A stretch of 64,000 bases of DNA from Candidatus Hydrogenedentota bacterium (GTDB lineage Bacteria; Hydrogenedentota; Hydrogenedentia; Hydrogenedentales; JAEUWI01), in NCBI GenBank assembly GCA_016182605.1, contig JACPGE010000072.1:1-64000 (forward strand). Reading direction: 5' to 3'. Numbering within the stretch: the stretch's first letter is position 1; the number at the start of each line of letters is the position of its first letter. A program made the translations under genes and the position numbers. Shown here piece after piece: positions 41,801 to 56,800 of the stretch. The notes beneath the pieces were generated by a model, which was given only the letters and a program-made list of their open reading frames with translations, searched no databases and was not told the DNA's origin.

Positions 41801-44800
41801 GCAAGCGCTCTTGCTGCTCTTGCTGCTCGTCCCCCTTTTCCCGGGCGCCTTCCTGCGCGGCGAGCACATCATTCCCGCGGACATCCTCTTCCAGAATTAT
41901 CCCTGGGCGGCCTACGCGCCCGAGGGGTGGGCCGGCCCCAACAACCGGCTCATGTCCGACATTGTGGCCGCGTTTGTGCCGTGGTACGCGATGACGAAAC
42001 AGGCGCTTTCCGAGGGCCACTGGCCCCTGTGGAATCCGGGCGAGTACGCGGGCATGCCCTTGCTGGCGAACTGCCAATCGGCTGTGCTCTATCCACCCCG
42101 CCTGCTCCACGCGGCGCTGCCCCTTTTCCCTGCGACCACACTCTATGTGCTCTTGAAGCTGTGGTTCTGTGGAATGACCGCGTTTGTTTGCGCGCGCGGC
42201 ATCGGGCTCGACCGCCTGCCATCGCGCTTCGTTTCGATCGCCTGGATGTTCGCGAGCTACAACGTGATCTGGTGCAATTGGCCGCTGCCCGATGTCAGCG
42301 CGTGGCTGCCCCTGCTTATCCTGGCGGTCGAACGCAGCGTTGCCGGTCAATACCGGCAGGGCCTGCTCGGGATCGGCGCGGCGGGGTCACTGCTTATATT
42401 GGGCGGCCACCCGGAAACCGCTTTCAGCATGGCCTTCGCGCTGGGGCTTTACGCGCTGGCCCGAATCGCCTCGGAAGCGCCCACGGCGGCGCGCGCGGCA
42501 AAGATCCTGCTTTCCCTGCTTGGGGGGTGGGCGCTCGTGGCGATGGTATGCGCGCCGCAACTTCTGCCATTCATCGAATATTTGTTGCATAGCGCAACCT
42601 TTTCCGAGCGCATGCATGGCGGCAAGATCACGGCCCTGCCGCCCGATGCCCTGCTGTGTTTCTGGGCGCCGAAATTCTACGGCACCGAGGCCGACGGCAA
42701 CTGGTACGGCAACCTCGATTCGAACCGGTACACCATGGCCTATCCAGGCATGGCCGTGTGGGCCTGCGTCTTCGCGCTCCTCGCGGGATTCCGGCGCGAT
42801 ACCGCGCATCGCGGGCGGATTATTGCGCTCGCCATCACGACGGGTTTCGGCATGGCGGCCGCATTCGATGTGCCCGCGTTGAGTTTCGTGAATCAACTCC
42901 CTTTCTTCAAGACCATGCTGCACACCTACCACCTGTGCTTCACGTTCTTTGCGCTGCCGCTTCTCGGCGGCATCGGGCTGGAGCTGTGGTTCGCGCATCG
43001 TATCAGCATGCGCAAGACGGCGATCGTGCTCATTCCCTGGATATTCGTGGGGGCTTTGCTCTGTGCCGGACTGCTCTTTTTCGGCGACCTCATCGACATG
43101 GTGAAAGTGCGCCCCTATGTGCTCCGGCAGTTATTTTTCGCATCGGCCATGGCGGTATTGAGCGCCCTGTTGTTGCTTGGCGGCGCCTGGACGCGGCGGG
43201 CGCGGCTGGCCCAGGCGCTGCTCATGGCCGTGCTCGTTGCGGATCTCTGGACCATAAACGCGGGCAGAAACACGACCATGCCCCGCGAGCAGGTCTTTCC
43301 TCCCACCGCCCTGACGGGCACGTTGCAGGAACTTCCGAAGCCCACGCGGATCAGCGCGGGCGACGCCTACATTGCGTCCGGCTTGTTCCTGTTGTATGGC
43401 CTCGAAGACTGGTTCGCATATGACGGGCTCTATCCGGAACGCATGACCACGTTCCAATGGACGCTTGGTCCGGATGTCTGGAATGGCGCGGAGCCCCTGT
43501 GTGCCAAGGCGTATTACCTAAACGAGCCCCGGATGAAAGCGAATTTTCCGCTCGACGACCAGACCTATTTCGAGAAACTTGAAGCCTTGGACGGCATCGA
43601 GATCTACCGGAACAAACGCGCGATGCCCCGGGCGTACTTCATGGAGCGGGTTCAGGTGGCGCCGGACACGGAGACATTGTTCAAGACCCTGGCCGATCCG
43701 GAGTTCGAGCACACGCGCGTGGCCCTTGTTGCGGAGTCCGATTTGCCTCAAGATGCCGCCGATCTGCCCATGTCGGCCCCGGCAACCCCGATTAACGCGA
43801 TGGCAAGCGTGGTCCGCCATGAAACAACCGAAGTGGAAGTGGCCGCAAGCACCGATCGACCGGCCATTCTCGTGCTCGCCGATGCCTACTACCCCGGGTG
43901 GAAGGCCTATATTGATGGCGCCCCGGCGCCCCTTTTTCCTGTGGACCATGTGTTCCGGGGTCTCGTTCTGCCTCCAGGGAAGCACACGGTGCTCTACCGC
44001 TATCTCCCGTGGACCTTTTACTCGGGGCTCGTGCTTTCGCTGGCGGGTCTTGGCATCGGCACACTTATCGCCCTGCGCAAAGGGCGCCGGCCGTAGAAAT
44101 CACGCGGCGCTCATGTGCCAATAAGGCTGCTTTCGCCGGCAGGCCCCCCGCGTAACCGCGCAATTTGCCATCACTGCCGATCACGCGATGACACGGCACC
44201 ACAATGGCCAGCGGGTTGCTTGCGTTGGCCGAGGCCACGGCGCGCACCGCGGCGGGCCTGCCAATTGCCGCGGCAATCTCCGCATAGCTTCGCGTTTCGC
44301 CAAAGGGGATTTGTTTGAGCGCGTTCCAGACTGCATTCTGAAAGGGGGTGCCTTTCGCGTCCAGCCCGATGTCGAAAGACTGCGCCGTTCCGGACAGATA
44401 ATTCTCGAGCGCTGTCCGTGTCCCTTCCAGGGCCGCGTCATCCTGCACCCAGTCCGGCTGCGGGCTTCGCAATCGGCTTCCGTGGAGGAACTGTACCTGA
44501 CACAAGCCCCGCGCCGTGGCCGCAAGCAAGAGGCTTCCCATCGCCGTTTCCAGGGTGCTGAATCGAATGGTCTGGCTTTTCATGTTGGGTCTCTCCCAGG
44601 TCTATTCCGGTCATGCGTCCGCGAGGGACGCCCACAGATATTGCACGGCATACGCGCGCCAGGGCCGCCAGGCCTCGGCCCGTGCGATGAGGGCCTTGCC
44701 CCGGAGCGTGTGCCCTTCCACACGGGCAATCGCCTTGATCAATCCCAGGTCGTCCACGGGAAAGGCGTCGGGATCGCCTGCGCAGCGCATGGCAATATAG

Positions 44801-47800
44801 TGGGCCGTCCAAGGGCCGATCCCGGGCAAGGCACAAAGCTCCGCGATGAGGGCGCCGCCCGCTTGGATAGCGTCGATGCGCAGGTGGCCAGAAGCGATGG
44901 CTGCCGAGAAGCCGCGGATGCACGCCGCACGTGCCGCGGGCAGGCCGATGGATTCCAGCCCGGCTTCCGCGAGGAGCGCGGGCGCGGGAAAATGATGGGT
45001 CAGGCCCTGCGTCCCGCCTGTTATTGCGGGCGTGCCGTATTGCTGAACCAGCCTGCCCGCAAGGGTGGTGGCCCCTTTCACGCTTACCTGTTGACCCAAT
45101 ATGGCGCGCACGGCCATTTCGAACGGGTCCCAGGCGCCCGGCAAACGGAGCCCCGGATGCTTTGCGATCAACGGCGCGAGGAGGGGATCCCGCCCCAGAT
45201 GGCCTGCAATCGCGGAGGGCGCACAATACAGATCGAAGAGGCGCCGCACCCGCTCCACCAGTTGTGGCAAGGCAGGAGCCAATCCTGGAGTCAGCAGAAT
45301 CTGCAATTCGTTCTTTTCAGGAACCGGACGCACAGAGACCGTGCCTTCCACGGCGCCGAAGCGGACGAGGCGGCAATATCCTGGATCGTCGATGCGTTCC
45401 ACACCCGGAATGGCCCGGCCACGGAGGTAAGCGAAGAGGTAGCCGAGATCGCAGGGAGGCCGGTATTTCACGGTCAAAGCGAGTGCCGAAGCAGAGGAAT
45501 TATGTTGCGTTCGCGTGGAATCCGGCCGCAGGAGGCGGGGTGCATGGCCGCAGGCGCGCTTCATGGCCGCATTGAAGCGGCGGAGAGAACGGAATCCTGC
45601 GGCGAAAGCCACCTCCGTTACGGGAAGCGCCGTCTCGGCCAACAAGCGTGTGGCGAGTTGTACCCGGTAAAGCTGGGTGACGGCTACCGGCGAGACCCCC
45701 AAGTGCTGTTGGAAGAGCCGCCGGACATGGCGCGAAGTCATGCCCAGTTCTTCCGCAAGACACTCGATATTCCAGTCTTCGCCCGGTTCTGCGGCAATCA
45801 ATCGGAGCGCCCGGCTCACGGAGGCGGCCGTGCCCTGCCATGCGGGCGAGCCTGGGGCCGTTTCTGGCCGGCAACGGAGACAGGGCCGCAATCCCGCCGC
45901 TTCCGCTTGTGCCGGGTGCTCGAAAAAACGCACATTTTCCAGCTTCGGCGTGCACGCGGGGCAGACGGGCCGGCAATAAATGCCCGTGGAGGTTACGCCC
46001 GTGTAAAACAGGCCATCGAAACGGGCATCCCGGCTGCACAGGGCTTCGTAACATTGTTGGCGAGTGAGTTCCATGAGGCTATTCTATCGCATACGGTGGA
46101 AATTACTCGCCGTTTCCGGACCTTGTCGTCTCGCCATGTTTGGCAACGGGGAGGGGCAGGGATCTCGCTCCATTGGTTTTACTTTCCTTAGTTTCAACAT
46201 TTTTGCTGGCGTTAATTGGCGGTTTCAAGTAGAATTCAAATCCTGCGCTAACATTTTTGGAGTAAGATTCGGTTCCGCCTGCGCAATGGAATTTCCTCTC
46301 GGCGCTTTGGGTTGCGGGGCAAGACATCAGAATTCGGCAGGGACCGGTTCTCGTATGCAAACACGCAGGGCTTCCGGAAGGATGCGGGTTGTGCGCACGG
46401 TTCCGGGACAAGGCAATACAGGGAAGGGAGAAACGGTCATGAGTTCGGCGAAAACGCTCAAGGTCTTGGGGTGCGTTATGGTGTGTGCCGTGTTGATGCT
46501 TCCCGGCTGGGCAAGCGCGCAGACGGAGCGGGAAAAAGAATTGATGCTCATGATCGAGGCGCTGAAAGAGCGTGTGGAGGCACTTGAGAAAAAAGCGGCA
46601 GAGGCGCCACCAGCGGAAGCTGCGAGCCCGGAGCTTTCGGATCGGGTGGAGAAGATTGAGTCGACCCTGGCCGAGGAAGAGAAGAAATCGGCCACGGATT
46701 TCCGGGCGTTTTGGAAGGAAGGGCTCAACTTTGAAACGGAGGACGGCACATTTAAGCTGAAGATTGGCGGCCGGATTCAGCATGACTGGGCATGGTTTGA
46801 CACTGACGATTCGCTGGAGTTTCGGGTGGATTTTCAGGACGGGACAGAGTTCCGGCGGTCACGGCTATTCGTGTCGGGCGACATCTACGAGAACATCTTT
46901 TTCAAGGCCGAGTACGATTTTGCGACGGGTGCGCCCGAATTTAAGGACGTTTACGTTGGCATGTCGGAGATTCCCTACATCGGCAATGTGCAGATCGGCC
47001 AGTTCAAAGAACCCTTCGGGATGGACCAGTTGAGGAGCGACAATTATCTCACTTTCATGGAGCGTCCCATGTCTATCGAAGCCTTCACCCCGGATCGTCA
47101 GACTGGCGCGATGCTCTTCAACACGGCCCTGGACGAGCGGATGACCTGGGGGGTGGGCATATTCCGCGATGTGGACAATTTTGGCGCGGGGTCGGACGAC
47201 GGCGGCTACAATGTTACGGGCCGCGTTACCGGGCTTCCTTATTATAAAGAAGAAGGCCGGAAGTTGTTGCATCTCGGGGCCGCGTACAGCCACCGTAACC
47301 CAGATGGCGACGTGCGCTACCGCACCCGCCCGGAAGCCCACCTTTCCCCCATTCGACTTGTAGATACCCTGTTAATCGACGCGGATGATGTGGATGAGTT
47401 CGGGCTGGAATCGGCCTTCGTCTATGGCCCGTTTTCGATGCAGGGCGAGTACCTGTTTGTGGATGTGGATCGTGACGGGGGTGCCGGGAGCGTGGATTTT
47501 GACGGGTGGTATCTTCAGGCCAGTTACTTTTTGACCGGGGAGCACATGGCGTATAAGACGGACGCAGCGAATTTTGACAAGATCAAGCCCAAGAACAACT
47601 TCAACATCAAGAACCGGACTTGGGGCGCATGGGAAGTGGCGCTTCGCTATAGCACCATAGACTTGGATGACGGCCCGCTTTTTCCGTGGTTTGGCTTCCC
47701 CGGAGTATCCGGGGGCGAGGAAGACAATTGGACGCTGGGCCTGAACTGGTACCTGAATCCTAACACAAAATTCATGTTTAACTACGTTCGCGCTAACTCT

Positions 47801-50800
47801 GAACACGTATTATGGGGCGATGAAGACGTGAATGTGCTTCAGACCCGCTTCCAGGTCTTCTTCTGAGCGGGGAACCGTTAGGGCGCCGTTAGTGGCTCAC
47901 TCAGGAGAGTATATGATGAACAAGTTAGTGCGGATAGTGGCGGCAGCTGCGGCTGGACTCGCTCTGGGCTTTCAGGCCATGGCGCTGGAAGTGGATCCCC
48001 AATTGCCTTCGTATGTGAAGGCGGAAAACGTTTCCGGCAATCTGAACAGCATCGGATCGGATACCCTGAACAATCTGATGACGTTTTGGGCGGAGGGCTT
48101 CCGCGCCCTGTACCCGAATGTGAACATCCAGATCGAGGGCAAGGGCTCCTCCACCGCGCCGGCGGCGCTCATCGGCGGCACCGCGCAGCTTGGCCCCATG
48201 TCGCGCATGATGAAGTCGACCGAGATCGACGAGTTCGAGAAGAAGTACGGTTTCAAGCCGACGCCGATCGGCGTGGCCCTCGATTCGCTGGCCGTGTTCG
48301 TGCACAAGGACAACCCCCTCAAGTCGCTCAGTTTCGAACAGGTGGACGCGATCTTCTCCTCCACCCGCAAGGGCGGCGCCCGTGCAGACATTGTCTCCTG
48401 GAGCGAGGTGGGCCTGGAGGGGCCGCTGGCCATCAAGCCCATGAGTCTCTATGGACGCAACTCGGCGTCCGGGACCTACGCCTTCTTCAAGGAGCACGCG
48501 CTCTTCGGCGGCGATTTCAAGGCCACCGTGAAGGAACAGCCCGGCTCCGCTTCGGTGGTAATGGGCGTGGGCAACGATGTCGCGGGAATTGGCTACTCCG
48601 GGATCGGCTACACCACGTCCGATGTGAAGCCGATCGCACTGAGCAAGTCTGAAAAAGACGAGGCCTATGAGCCGGTCTATGAGAACGTGCTGAGCGGGAA
48701 GTATCCCTTGAGCCGCGTGCTCTACGTCTACATTGTGAAGGCGCCGGGCAAGCCGCTCGACCCGATGGTGCGCGAGTTCTTGACCTATGCCGTATCGAAG
48801 GAAGGGCAGGAAGTTGTCATCAAGGACGGCTATCTGCCCCTGCCGCTGAAACTGGTCGAGAAGCAGTTGGAGAACTTGAAGTAGCCCTCTTCGCTTCACT
48901 AATGAAAGTTCATTCCGGGTTCCCCGCAGGAGTTGCTCCCGCGGGGAACTTGCTGCCGTTCCAAACCCCACTTCCCAGACGGAAGGCTTTTTTCGATGAG
49001 TGAGAAGTACATACTCCGGGCGCGCCGCAACGATCGTATTGCACGATGGATCATTACGGCCGGGGGCGTTGCGATTATCGCCACTGTGATTTTGATCCTT
49101 GTGCTGATTGTGGAGGTGACCCTCCCGCTGTTTCTGCCCGTGGGCGCGGAACCGCTCGCAGAGGTTTCGCTGCCGGCACAGTTGCGCCACGAGGACGTGC
49201 TGCTGCTCGATGCGGACGAGTACATGCGCGATGGCCTGGTCCTCACGCGCGGCGGCCGCTGTGTCTTCTTCGATCTCAAGACCGGCACGGTAAAGCACAC
49301 GGAGAATCTTGCGGAGGACGCATCGCGGGGAGAAGCGCTGGCATGCAGCCGGGTGGGGGCCCAGCAATACTGCATGCGCTGGTCAAGCGGCCTGGTGACG
49401 ATAGTGACGCCCGATTTCGGGCTGAGCGAGGCGGAGAATCATGGCGTGGCGAAACCCTACGCCGTAGAGGAACTTCAGTCCATTCCGGCATCGGTGGAGC
49501 CCGGCGAGATTGCCACGAGTGTGGCGCGCTATACAGACGAGGGTCTTGTCACGCGGGTGGATCTTCTCGCAAACAACACGTTCCGGGTCGCGCAGCGTTC
49601 GGTCAGCACGGATCTGATGGGGAACGAATCGGTGGAGGCCTATGAGTCGCTCATCGACGGGCTCCCCGGGGGCGTGAGCGCATACACCCTGGACACGCAG
49701 GGCGAATGGCTTTATGCGGGAACCGCGGATGGGCAGTTAATCCGGTGGGATCTGGGCAATCTGGGCAGTCCAAAGCTTGTGGGCGCCCACAAGGCCACCG
49801 AGGACAACGTGCCGGTCACCGCGCTGGAGATGGTGTTTGGAGACGTTTCGGTGGCCGTGGGCACCGGCAGCGGCAAATTGACGACATGGTTTCCGGTCCG
49901 CAAGACGCCGGAGGCAGTCACCAAGCAGCTTGCTCCAATTCATGATCTCGCGCCGCACGACAGCGCGGTAACATCGATCCTGACGTCGCGGCGCAACAAG
50001 AGCCTTGTGTCATTGGGCAAGGACGGCTCGATACACCTGGACTATCCCACGAGCGAACAGCACCTGCTTTCGCTTTCCCGCGCCGAACGCGTTGTAAAGA
50101 CAGGGTATACCGCGCGGGGCGACGGGATATTGGCGCTGACGGAGGCGAACCGGATTTGCGTATGGCGGATCGACAATCCCCATCCCGAGATCAGCCTCTC
50201 CACCCTTTTTGGCAAGGTATGGTACGAGGGCTACGACGCCCCGGAATACACGTGGCAGAGTTCGGCCTCCACAGACGATTTTGAACCCAAGATCAGCCTG
50301 GTGCCCCTGCTTTACGGCAGTATCAAGGGCACCTTCTACGCCATGCTCTATGCCATACCCCTCGCGCTTTTCGGCGCGGTCTACACGAGTCATTTCGCGC
50401 AGGGCCGCATCCGGAACGTGATCAAGTCGACCGTGGAAACCATGGCGGCCATTCCCTCCGTGGTCATCGGTTTCCTGGCGGCGCTGTGGCTCGCCCCGAT
50501 CATTGAGCGCTACACCGTCACCTTTTTGCTGGGTATCATGATCGTGCCCGTGCTCATCGTCATTTTCGTAATGCTGATTCAGCCGCTCCGTCAACGGCCC
50601 TTCCTGAAGCAGGTGGAGCAGGGTTTCGAGTTCGTGTTGATGGTGCCCGTGGTCCTCCTGGCATGTACGCTTTCCTACATGCTGGCCGGGCCGCTCGAAG
50701 CGCTGCTCTTTGGCGGCGACCTGAAGCAATGGCTCTTCGAGAGCGCCGGACAGCGCTACGATCAGCGCAATTGCGTCGTGATCTCCTTTGCGCTGGGTTT

Positions 50801-53800
50801 CGCCGTGATCCCGATCATCTTCACGATCGCGGAGGACGCGCTCTCCAATGTGCCCAACAGCCTGAAAGCGGCTTCGCTCGCGCTCGGCGCAAGCCGCTGG
50901 CAAACCGTATGGCGCGTGGTGCTGCCTTCGGCGAGCCCCGGCATTTTTGCGGGTATCATCATCGGTTTCGGGCGCGCGGTGGGAGAGACGATGATCGTGC
51001 TCATGGCCACGGGGAATACGCCCGTGCTGGACATGAGCATCTTCAACGGCATGCGCACGCTCTCGGCAAACATTGCCGTGGAAATTCCCGAGGCGCCGCT
51101 CGGCGGCACGCTCTACCGCGTGCTGTTTCTTTCGGCGGTGATCCTTCTCGTCTTCACCTCGATCCTCAATACCATGGCGGAACTGATCCGCCAGCGTCTC
51201 CGGAGCAAGTATGGCCTCAATAATTGATCCCAAGTTCAAACGCGGCTTCTGGCAGGACGGCGAGCCCTTCGTTTGGGGCACAGCCGCGGCGTTGTCCGCG
51301 ATTCTCATCTCCATAACGATTCTGATCGCGGTCATCATGGTCAACGGCCTGGGCGTCATGTGGCCGTCCGATGTGGCGCTGCTCTCCCTGCAAGACGGCG
51401 CCCAGGTCTTTGGTTTGCCCCTGCGGGAAGACCCGATCCTCGGGAGCGACGCCATCAATCTTCAGATCAAGACCGGCAACCGGGACCTCTATGGCGCGGA
51501 CTTCCGCTGGGTCGAAAAGGGCACGGTGCGGGCCATCGAATACCCGTCGGACGTGTACACGCTGGAGCGCATGGAATACGGCAATTTCTATGGGCGCTTT
51601 AAGCGCCTCGGAGACGGCGCCGCGCCCGCTAGTTCCGAGGATTTGGAGAAAGCGTGGCAAGCGGGCCAGGAGGAGAAAGAGCGCATAGCCGCGGCGGCGG
51701 AAGAGGTAAATGCCTTAAGCCGGCGCATCGACGGGATCTCCGGGCGCGTGCTCAAGCTCAAGCACAGTGGCACGCCGGAGAACGACGCAACGCTGCAAGG
51801 CCTCCTGGGGGAGCAGGAGACCGCAAAGCAGGAATTGCAGGGCAGGATGGCGGAGCAGTCGGCGCTGACCCAGGCATTGCTCGCCCACACGGCAACGTTT
51901 GTGGACGCCGGCGGCCGGGAGATGACGATTCCACTGATGAACATCGTGCGCTTGTACCAGCCATCCCAGATGGGCATCGGCGCCAAGTCCCGATTTTACT
52001 TGAGCAAGATTGGCGAACTCCTTTTCGACGAGCCGCGCGAATCGAACACGGAGGGCGGGCTCTTCCCGGCCATTTTCGGCACCGTCATGCTGACCTTTCT
52101 CATGAGTCTGCTCTCCTTTCCCCTGGGACTGCTCGCGGGGATTTACTTGCGGGAGTACGCGCGCGAGGGCATTTTTATCCGGATCGTGCGTATCGCCGTA
52201 AACAACCTGGCGGGCATCCCCTCGATCGTGTATGGCATTTTTGGGCTGGGCTTTTTCGTCTACGGCATTGGCGGCACGATCGATGCTTGGTTCTTCCCCG
52301 AACGTCTACCCACACCCACCTTTGGCACCGGCGGTATCTTGTGGGCTTCGCTGACGCTGGGCATCCTCACCGTGCCCGTGGTTATCGTCTCCACCGAGGA
52401 AGCCTTGGGCGCGATTCCCCGCGGGATCCGCGAAGGCGCCTATGCGCTCGGGTCGACCAAGTTCCAGACCCTGGTGCGGGTGCTTCTGCCCATGGCCTCG
52501 CCCGGCATCATGACCGGCTTCATCCTGGCCATGGCGCGCGCCGCGGGGGAAGTGGCCCCGCTCATGATTACAGGCGTGGTCAAGCTCGCGCCAACGCTTC
52601 CACTGGATGCCGAGTATCCCTTCCTGCACCTGGACCGGAAGTTCATGCACCTCGGATTTCACATCTTCGACATCGGCTTTCAATCGCCCAACGTGGAGGC
52701 GGCAAAGCCCATGGTCTTCGTCACGACCTTGTTGCTCGTGCTGATTGTGTTGCTGATGAGCAGCACGGCGATTTACATGCGCGGCCGGATGCGCGAGCGC
52801 TATTCCGTGCGATCGCTGTAGCCGGACTGCCTGTCCGCTCCAAGCTGGAAGCAGCCATGGAGCGCGCTTTTTTCTTGACAGCGGCCGCCTTGCCAGTTTA
52901 GTTTGCCTGCGGGTAGATTAACTATGGGCAGGACCATGAGCGACGTGTACCTTTCCCGAAGGCCGGGCAGGCCCGTGGACGAATTGCGCCGGGAGCGCCT
53001 GAAATCCGAAATACTCCCGGTGGCAGCGCGTCCTTTTGCGGAAAACGGCTTCCGGAACACGGATTTGGGCGCGGTGGCGGCGTGCGCCGCGTGCGGGGAT
53101 CCGCTGGAAGAATGGCGCAGTGTGATTTGCGCCTGCCTGGGATTTTTTGACGCGAACCCGCACGTGGTGGAGCTGTCGATCGAGGAGCGCGCGCTTCAAG
53201 GAGCGGGAGAAGCCGGCCTTTTTTATTCACCAGGATCGGACGCTGCCGCACTGGCGGGCCTTGCTCGAGCAGTTGATTGCGGCAGGCCGAATCCGGGCAG
53301 TGGACATCGATGCGCCGGTCGAAGTGGCGAGCAACAGCCTTTATGGCGCCGTATTCACGAACCGTTTCTGCCGGGTGAAACGGCGTTATGAGGATCAGGC
53401 CGCGGCGATTCTCAAGTTGTTATTCCCGGGCTTGTTGATGAACGGAGAGGCACTCAATTACCGCAATTTTGCGGCAACGGGCGAAGGAGACTGAGCGATG
53501 GGCCATGAATCATTTGCGACGACGACCCGGGGACTGAACCGGAACACGCTCCCCATGCGGCTGTTCGAAAAGGCGAAGCGGCTGGGCATATGGAACCCGG
53601 CAGACATCGACTTTTCGCAGGATCGGGCCGACTGGGCCGGGCTCAGTGCCGACGAGCAGCAGCTCCTCTTGCGCCTCACCTCGCAGTTTCAGGCGGGCGA
53701 GGAAGCGGTGACACTGGACCTGCTTCCGCTGATGGAAACCGTGGCCAGCGAAGGGCGCATCGAGGAGGAGATGTTTCTTACGGCCTTTCTCTGGGAGGAG

Positions 53801-56800
53801 GCGAAGCACGTCGATTTTTTCAGCCGCTTTATTGCGGAGGTGGTGCCGGGCACACCCGATCTGAACCAGTATGTGCAGGGCGCCTACCGCAAGCTCTTCT
53901 ATGAGATTCTCCCGGAACACCTGGGCGCGCTCCGCACGGACAAGTCGGCCGCGGCACAGGTGAAAGCCTCGACGGTGTACAACATGGTGGTGGAGGGCAT
54001 GCTCGCGGAGACGGGATACCACACCTACTACACGATCCTGGATCAGCGGAATATTCTGCCGGGCTGCCGCGAAGGGATCTCGAAGCTGAAGCTCGACGAA
54101 TCGCGCCACATTGCCTACGGCGTATACCTGATCTCGCGGCACGTTGCGGCAGATCCTGCCATGTGGGATGTCTTCCAGAACACGATGACCGAGATGCTGC
54201 CGATTGCGATGGAGCAGATTAGCGAGGTCTTTGGCCTCTATGCGGGCGAGGTGCCATTCGGGCTCAAAGAGGAGACCTTTATGTTCTATGCGCAGTCCCA
54301 GTTCCAGAAGCGCTTCGAGCGGGTGCAAAAGAGTCTGGGCAAGAGCCTGGAAGAGATTACCGGCGAGAGCGATTTCGAACTGGAAGATGTGGCCGTGGGG
54401 GTTTAGAATCTTACCCAGGCCGGGTGCGCCGGTGTTGCCCTCGCTTTCAGCATGCGGCCCCGAATACTCAGCTCCTTCAATTGCCGTCTGACTTCAGGGA
54501 AGAAAGAGCGCGATCATGCCCCCCCGCGACGTAGTCAATGCCATGTACACCGCCTTTGCCGAAAAAGACGAAGCGCGGCTGCGTGTCTTGCTCGCCACCG
54601 ATGTGGAATGGGAGCAGATGCGGGGCATGCCGGGCGGGGCGCACCGTCACGGCGTGGAAGAGGTGATTCGGGACGTGCTCCGCGGGCTCAACACGATCTG
54701 GAATGAATTTCAGGTGCATCTGGAAAACTGGATCGTCGATGGAGAAAGCGTGGTGGTCACCGGGCGCTACACCGGCGTGCACGCCAAGACAGGCCGGCCG
54801 CTGGACGCGCCGTTTGCGCATTGGTATACGGTGCGGGGAGAACAGGTGACGCGGTTCGTGCAGTTCACCGACACGGCGGTCTTCGTCAATGCCTGCCGGA
54901 AACCCGATGCGCATTTGTAAGTGTCGAACGAAGTGACAGCGCTTTAATATTCCGGATTTCTGCACGGAATCTTGGAGTAAGTCCGCGGGAAGTGCGATTT
55001 CGATAACATTGGAACCCCGCCCGCCGAATCGGTGTTTAACCGGACATGCACGCTGTGAAACCATACCCCGTCCCGTCTTTACGGACGGGAGCACGTGCAA
55101 TGGCTCAATCCGGGCTAACAACAAGCTGAACAAGGAGTGTAATGACCTATGCGTAACCCAATGCAGTGCGCCAATGTTTATCGAAAAGGCCTGCTCGTGG
55201 CCGTGGCAGTGCTGGTAACCGCCGGATGGACCGGTGCGGCGTTTGCCCAGCCCGGTGGTGGCGGTGGCCGTGGCGGCGGTCCGCAGATCTCCAAGGAAGA
55301 TCTGGCGGCCGTATTCACCTTGCAGGCCAAGGGCGTGGCCACCGAACTCGGACTGAATGAAGAGAACACGGGGAAACTTGTGGCGGCCTATGAAGCGAGC
55401 CGCGCAAGCCATCGCACCGCCATGGAAGCCATGCGTGGACCCGAAGGCGGCCCTGGCGACGGCCCCGGAGGCGGTGGGCCCGGAGGCGGCCGGGAACGCT
55501 GGGAAGCCATGACGAAAGCGAACAAAGCGGAATCAGACAAGCTCGCGGCAGCCGTGGGCGCTTTCCTGACCCCGGAACAGACGAAGCAGGCCGTGGCGGT
55601 GTTGGGCACGTACAGCCGCCAATGGGACCGGATGGTGCACATCCTGGCGGGTTTCAAACTCGACGCGGAGAAGGGTCAGAAGGCCTTTTCGCTGGTGGCA
55701 AAGTTTGTTGCCGAGGGCGAAGCGGCGCGCGCCGCTGCCATGGCTTCGGGCGACCCGCGTTCGGTCCGGGACAAGATGATGGCCATGAAAGAAAAGCTCG
55801 ACGCGGATCTGGCGGGCGTATTGAGCCCGGAACAGGCGGCGAAGTGGAAAGAAGAGACCGCACGGCGCGGTGGCCGTGATGGCGGCCGTGGCCCCGGCGG
55901 ACCCGGAGGTCCTGGCGGCGGCCCCGAAGGCGGCCCGCGCGGCGGCGGCGACCCCGACGGACAGCAGCTCTAAACCATCTGACGTAAATTTCGATTGGCG
56001 CGTCTTGCCCGATGGGCAGGGCGCGCCTTTTGCATGGTGCGGGTAATGGGGGTCAAGAAAGTGATCGAACCGTATAGGACCTATACATGCCCGGATGGTA
56101 TGAGGGCGGGTTTATTGCAGGTCCCGTATCCGGGCGCAGCCCGCAGAGAATAACCGTACTCTTCAGTTCGACGCTGCGAATCCCTCACGCAACAGCCACA
56201 CTTCCGCCACCTGACAGCCGCGGCCCTCAATAAGATTCCACCGCAACTCCAGCGCGCCGTCTTGCGTTGCGCCGCCAGGCACCAGGTATTCCACCGGAGC
56301 GATGGGTTCGGGTTGTTTCAGCGGTCCGTGGATTACGTAGGCATCGTCCGCGCCAAGGGACACAGTGGATTTGAAGCGGCCGGCATAGGTAATCCGGACG
56401 CGGTACTGCGCACGCGGATCGAGGCCGGTGTAGGCCATCTTGAGCGGCGTGCCGAAGAGGGTCTGCACTTGGGAGAGCCACGGCCAGCGGAGGGGCTCGG
56501 AGCCGTCCGTCACCAGGAAGTAGGGGAACTCCACGGCGGGTGAATGCAAGGCGCCAGGGTCGCTCACGGCCAGATCGGGCTGGACAACATGGGGCGCCTC
56601 ACCCACGGTGCCGAGGTTGTCGTAATAGCTGCCTGGCCCGGGGCGCGCCCAGTGCGCCAGGGTATGCAGATGGGCGCGCTGAAGCGCCGGCGTTGCGGCT
56701 TCCAGCGCGGTCTGCATCTCCCTCTCCAGCCAGATGCGGTTGTTCAAGGGCTGATCCAGCCAGTCGAGCATGGCGCCGCGTTCCGGGTTTCTCGCGCTGT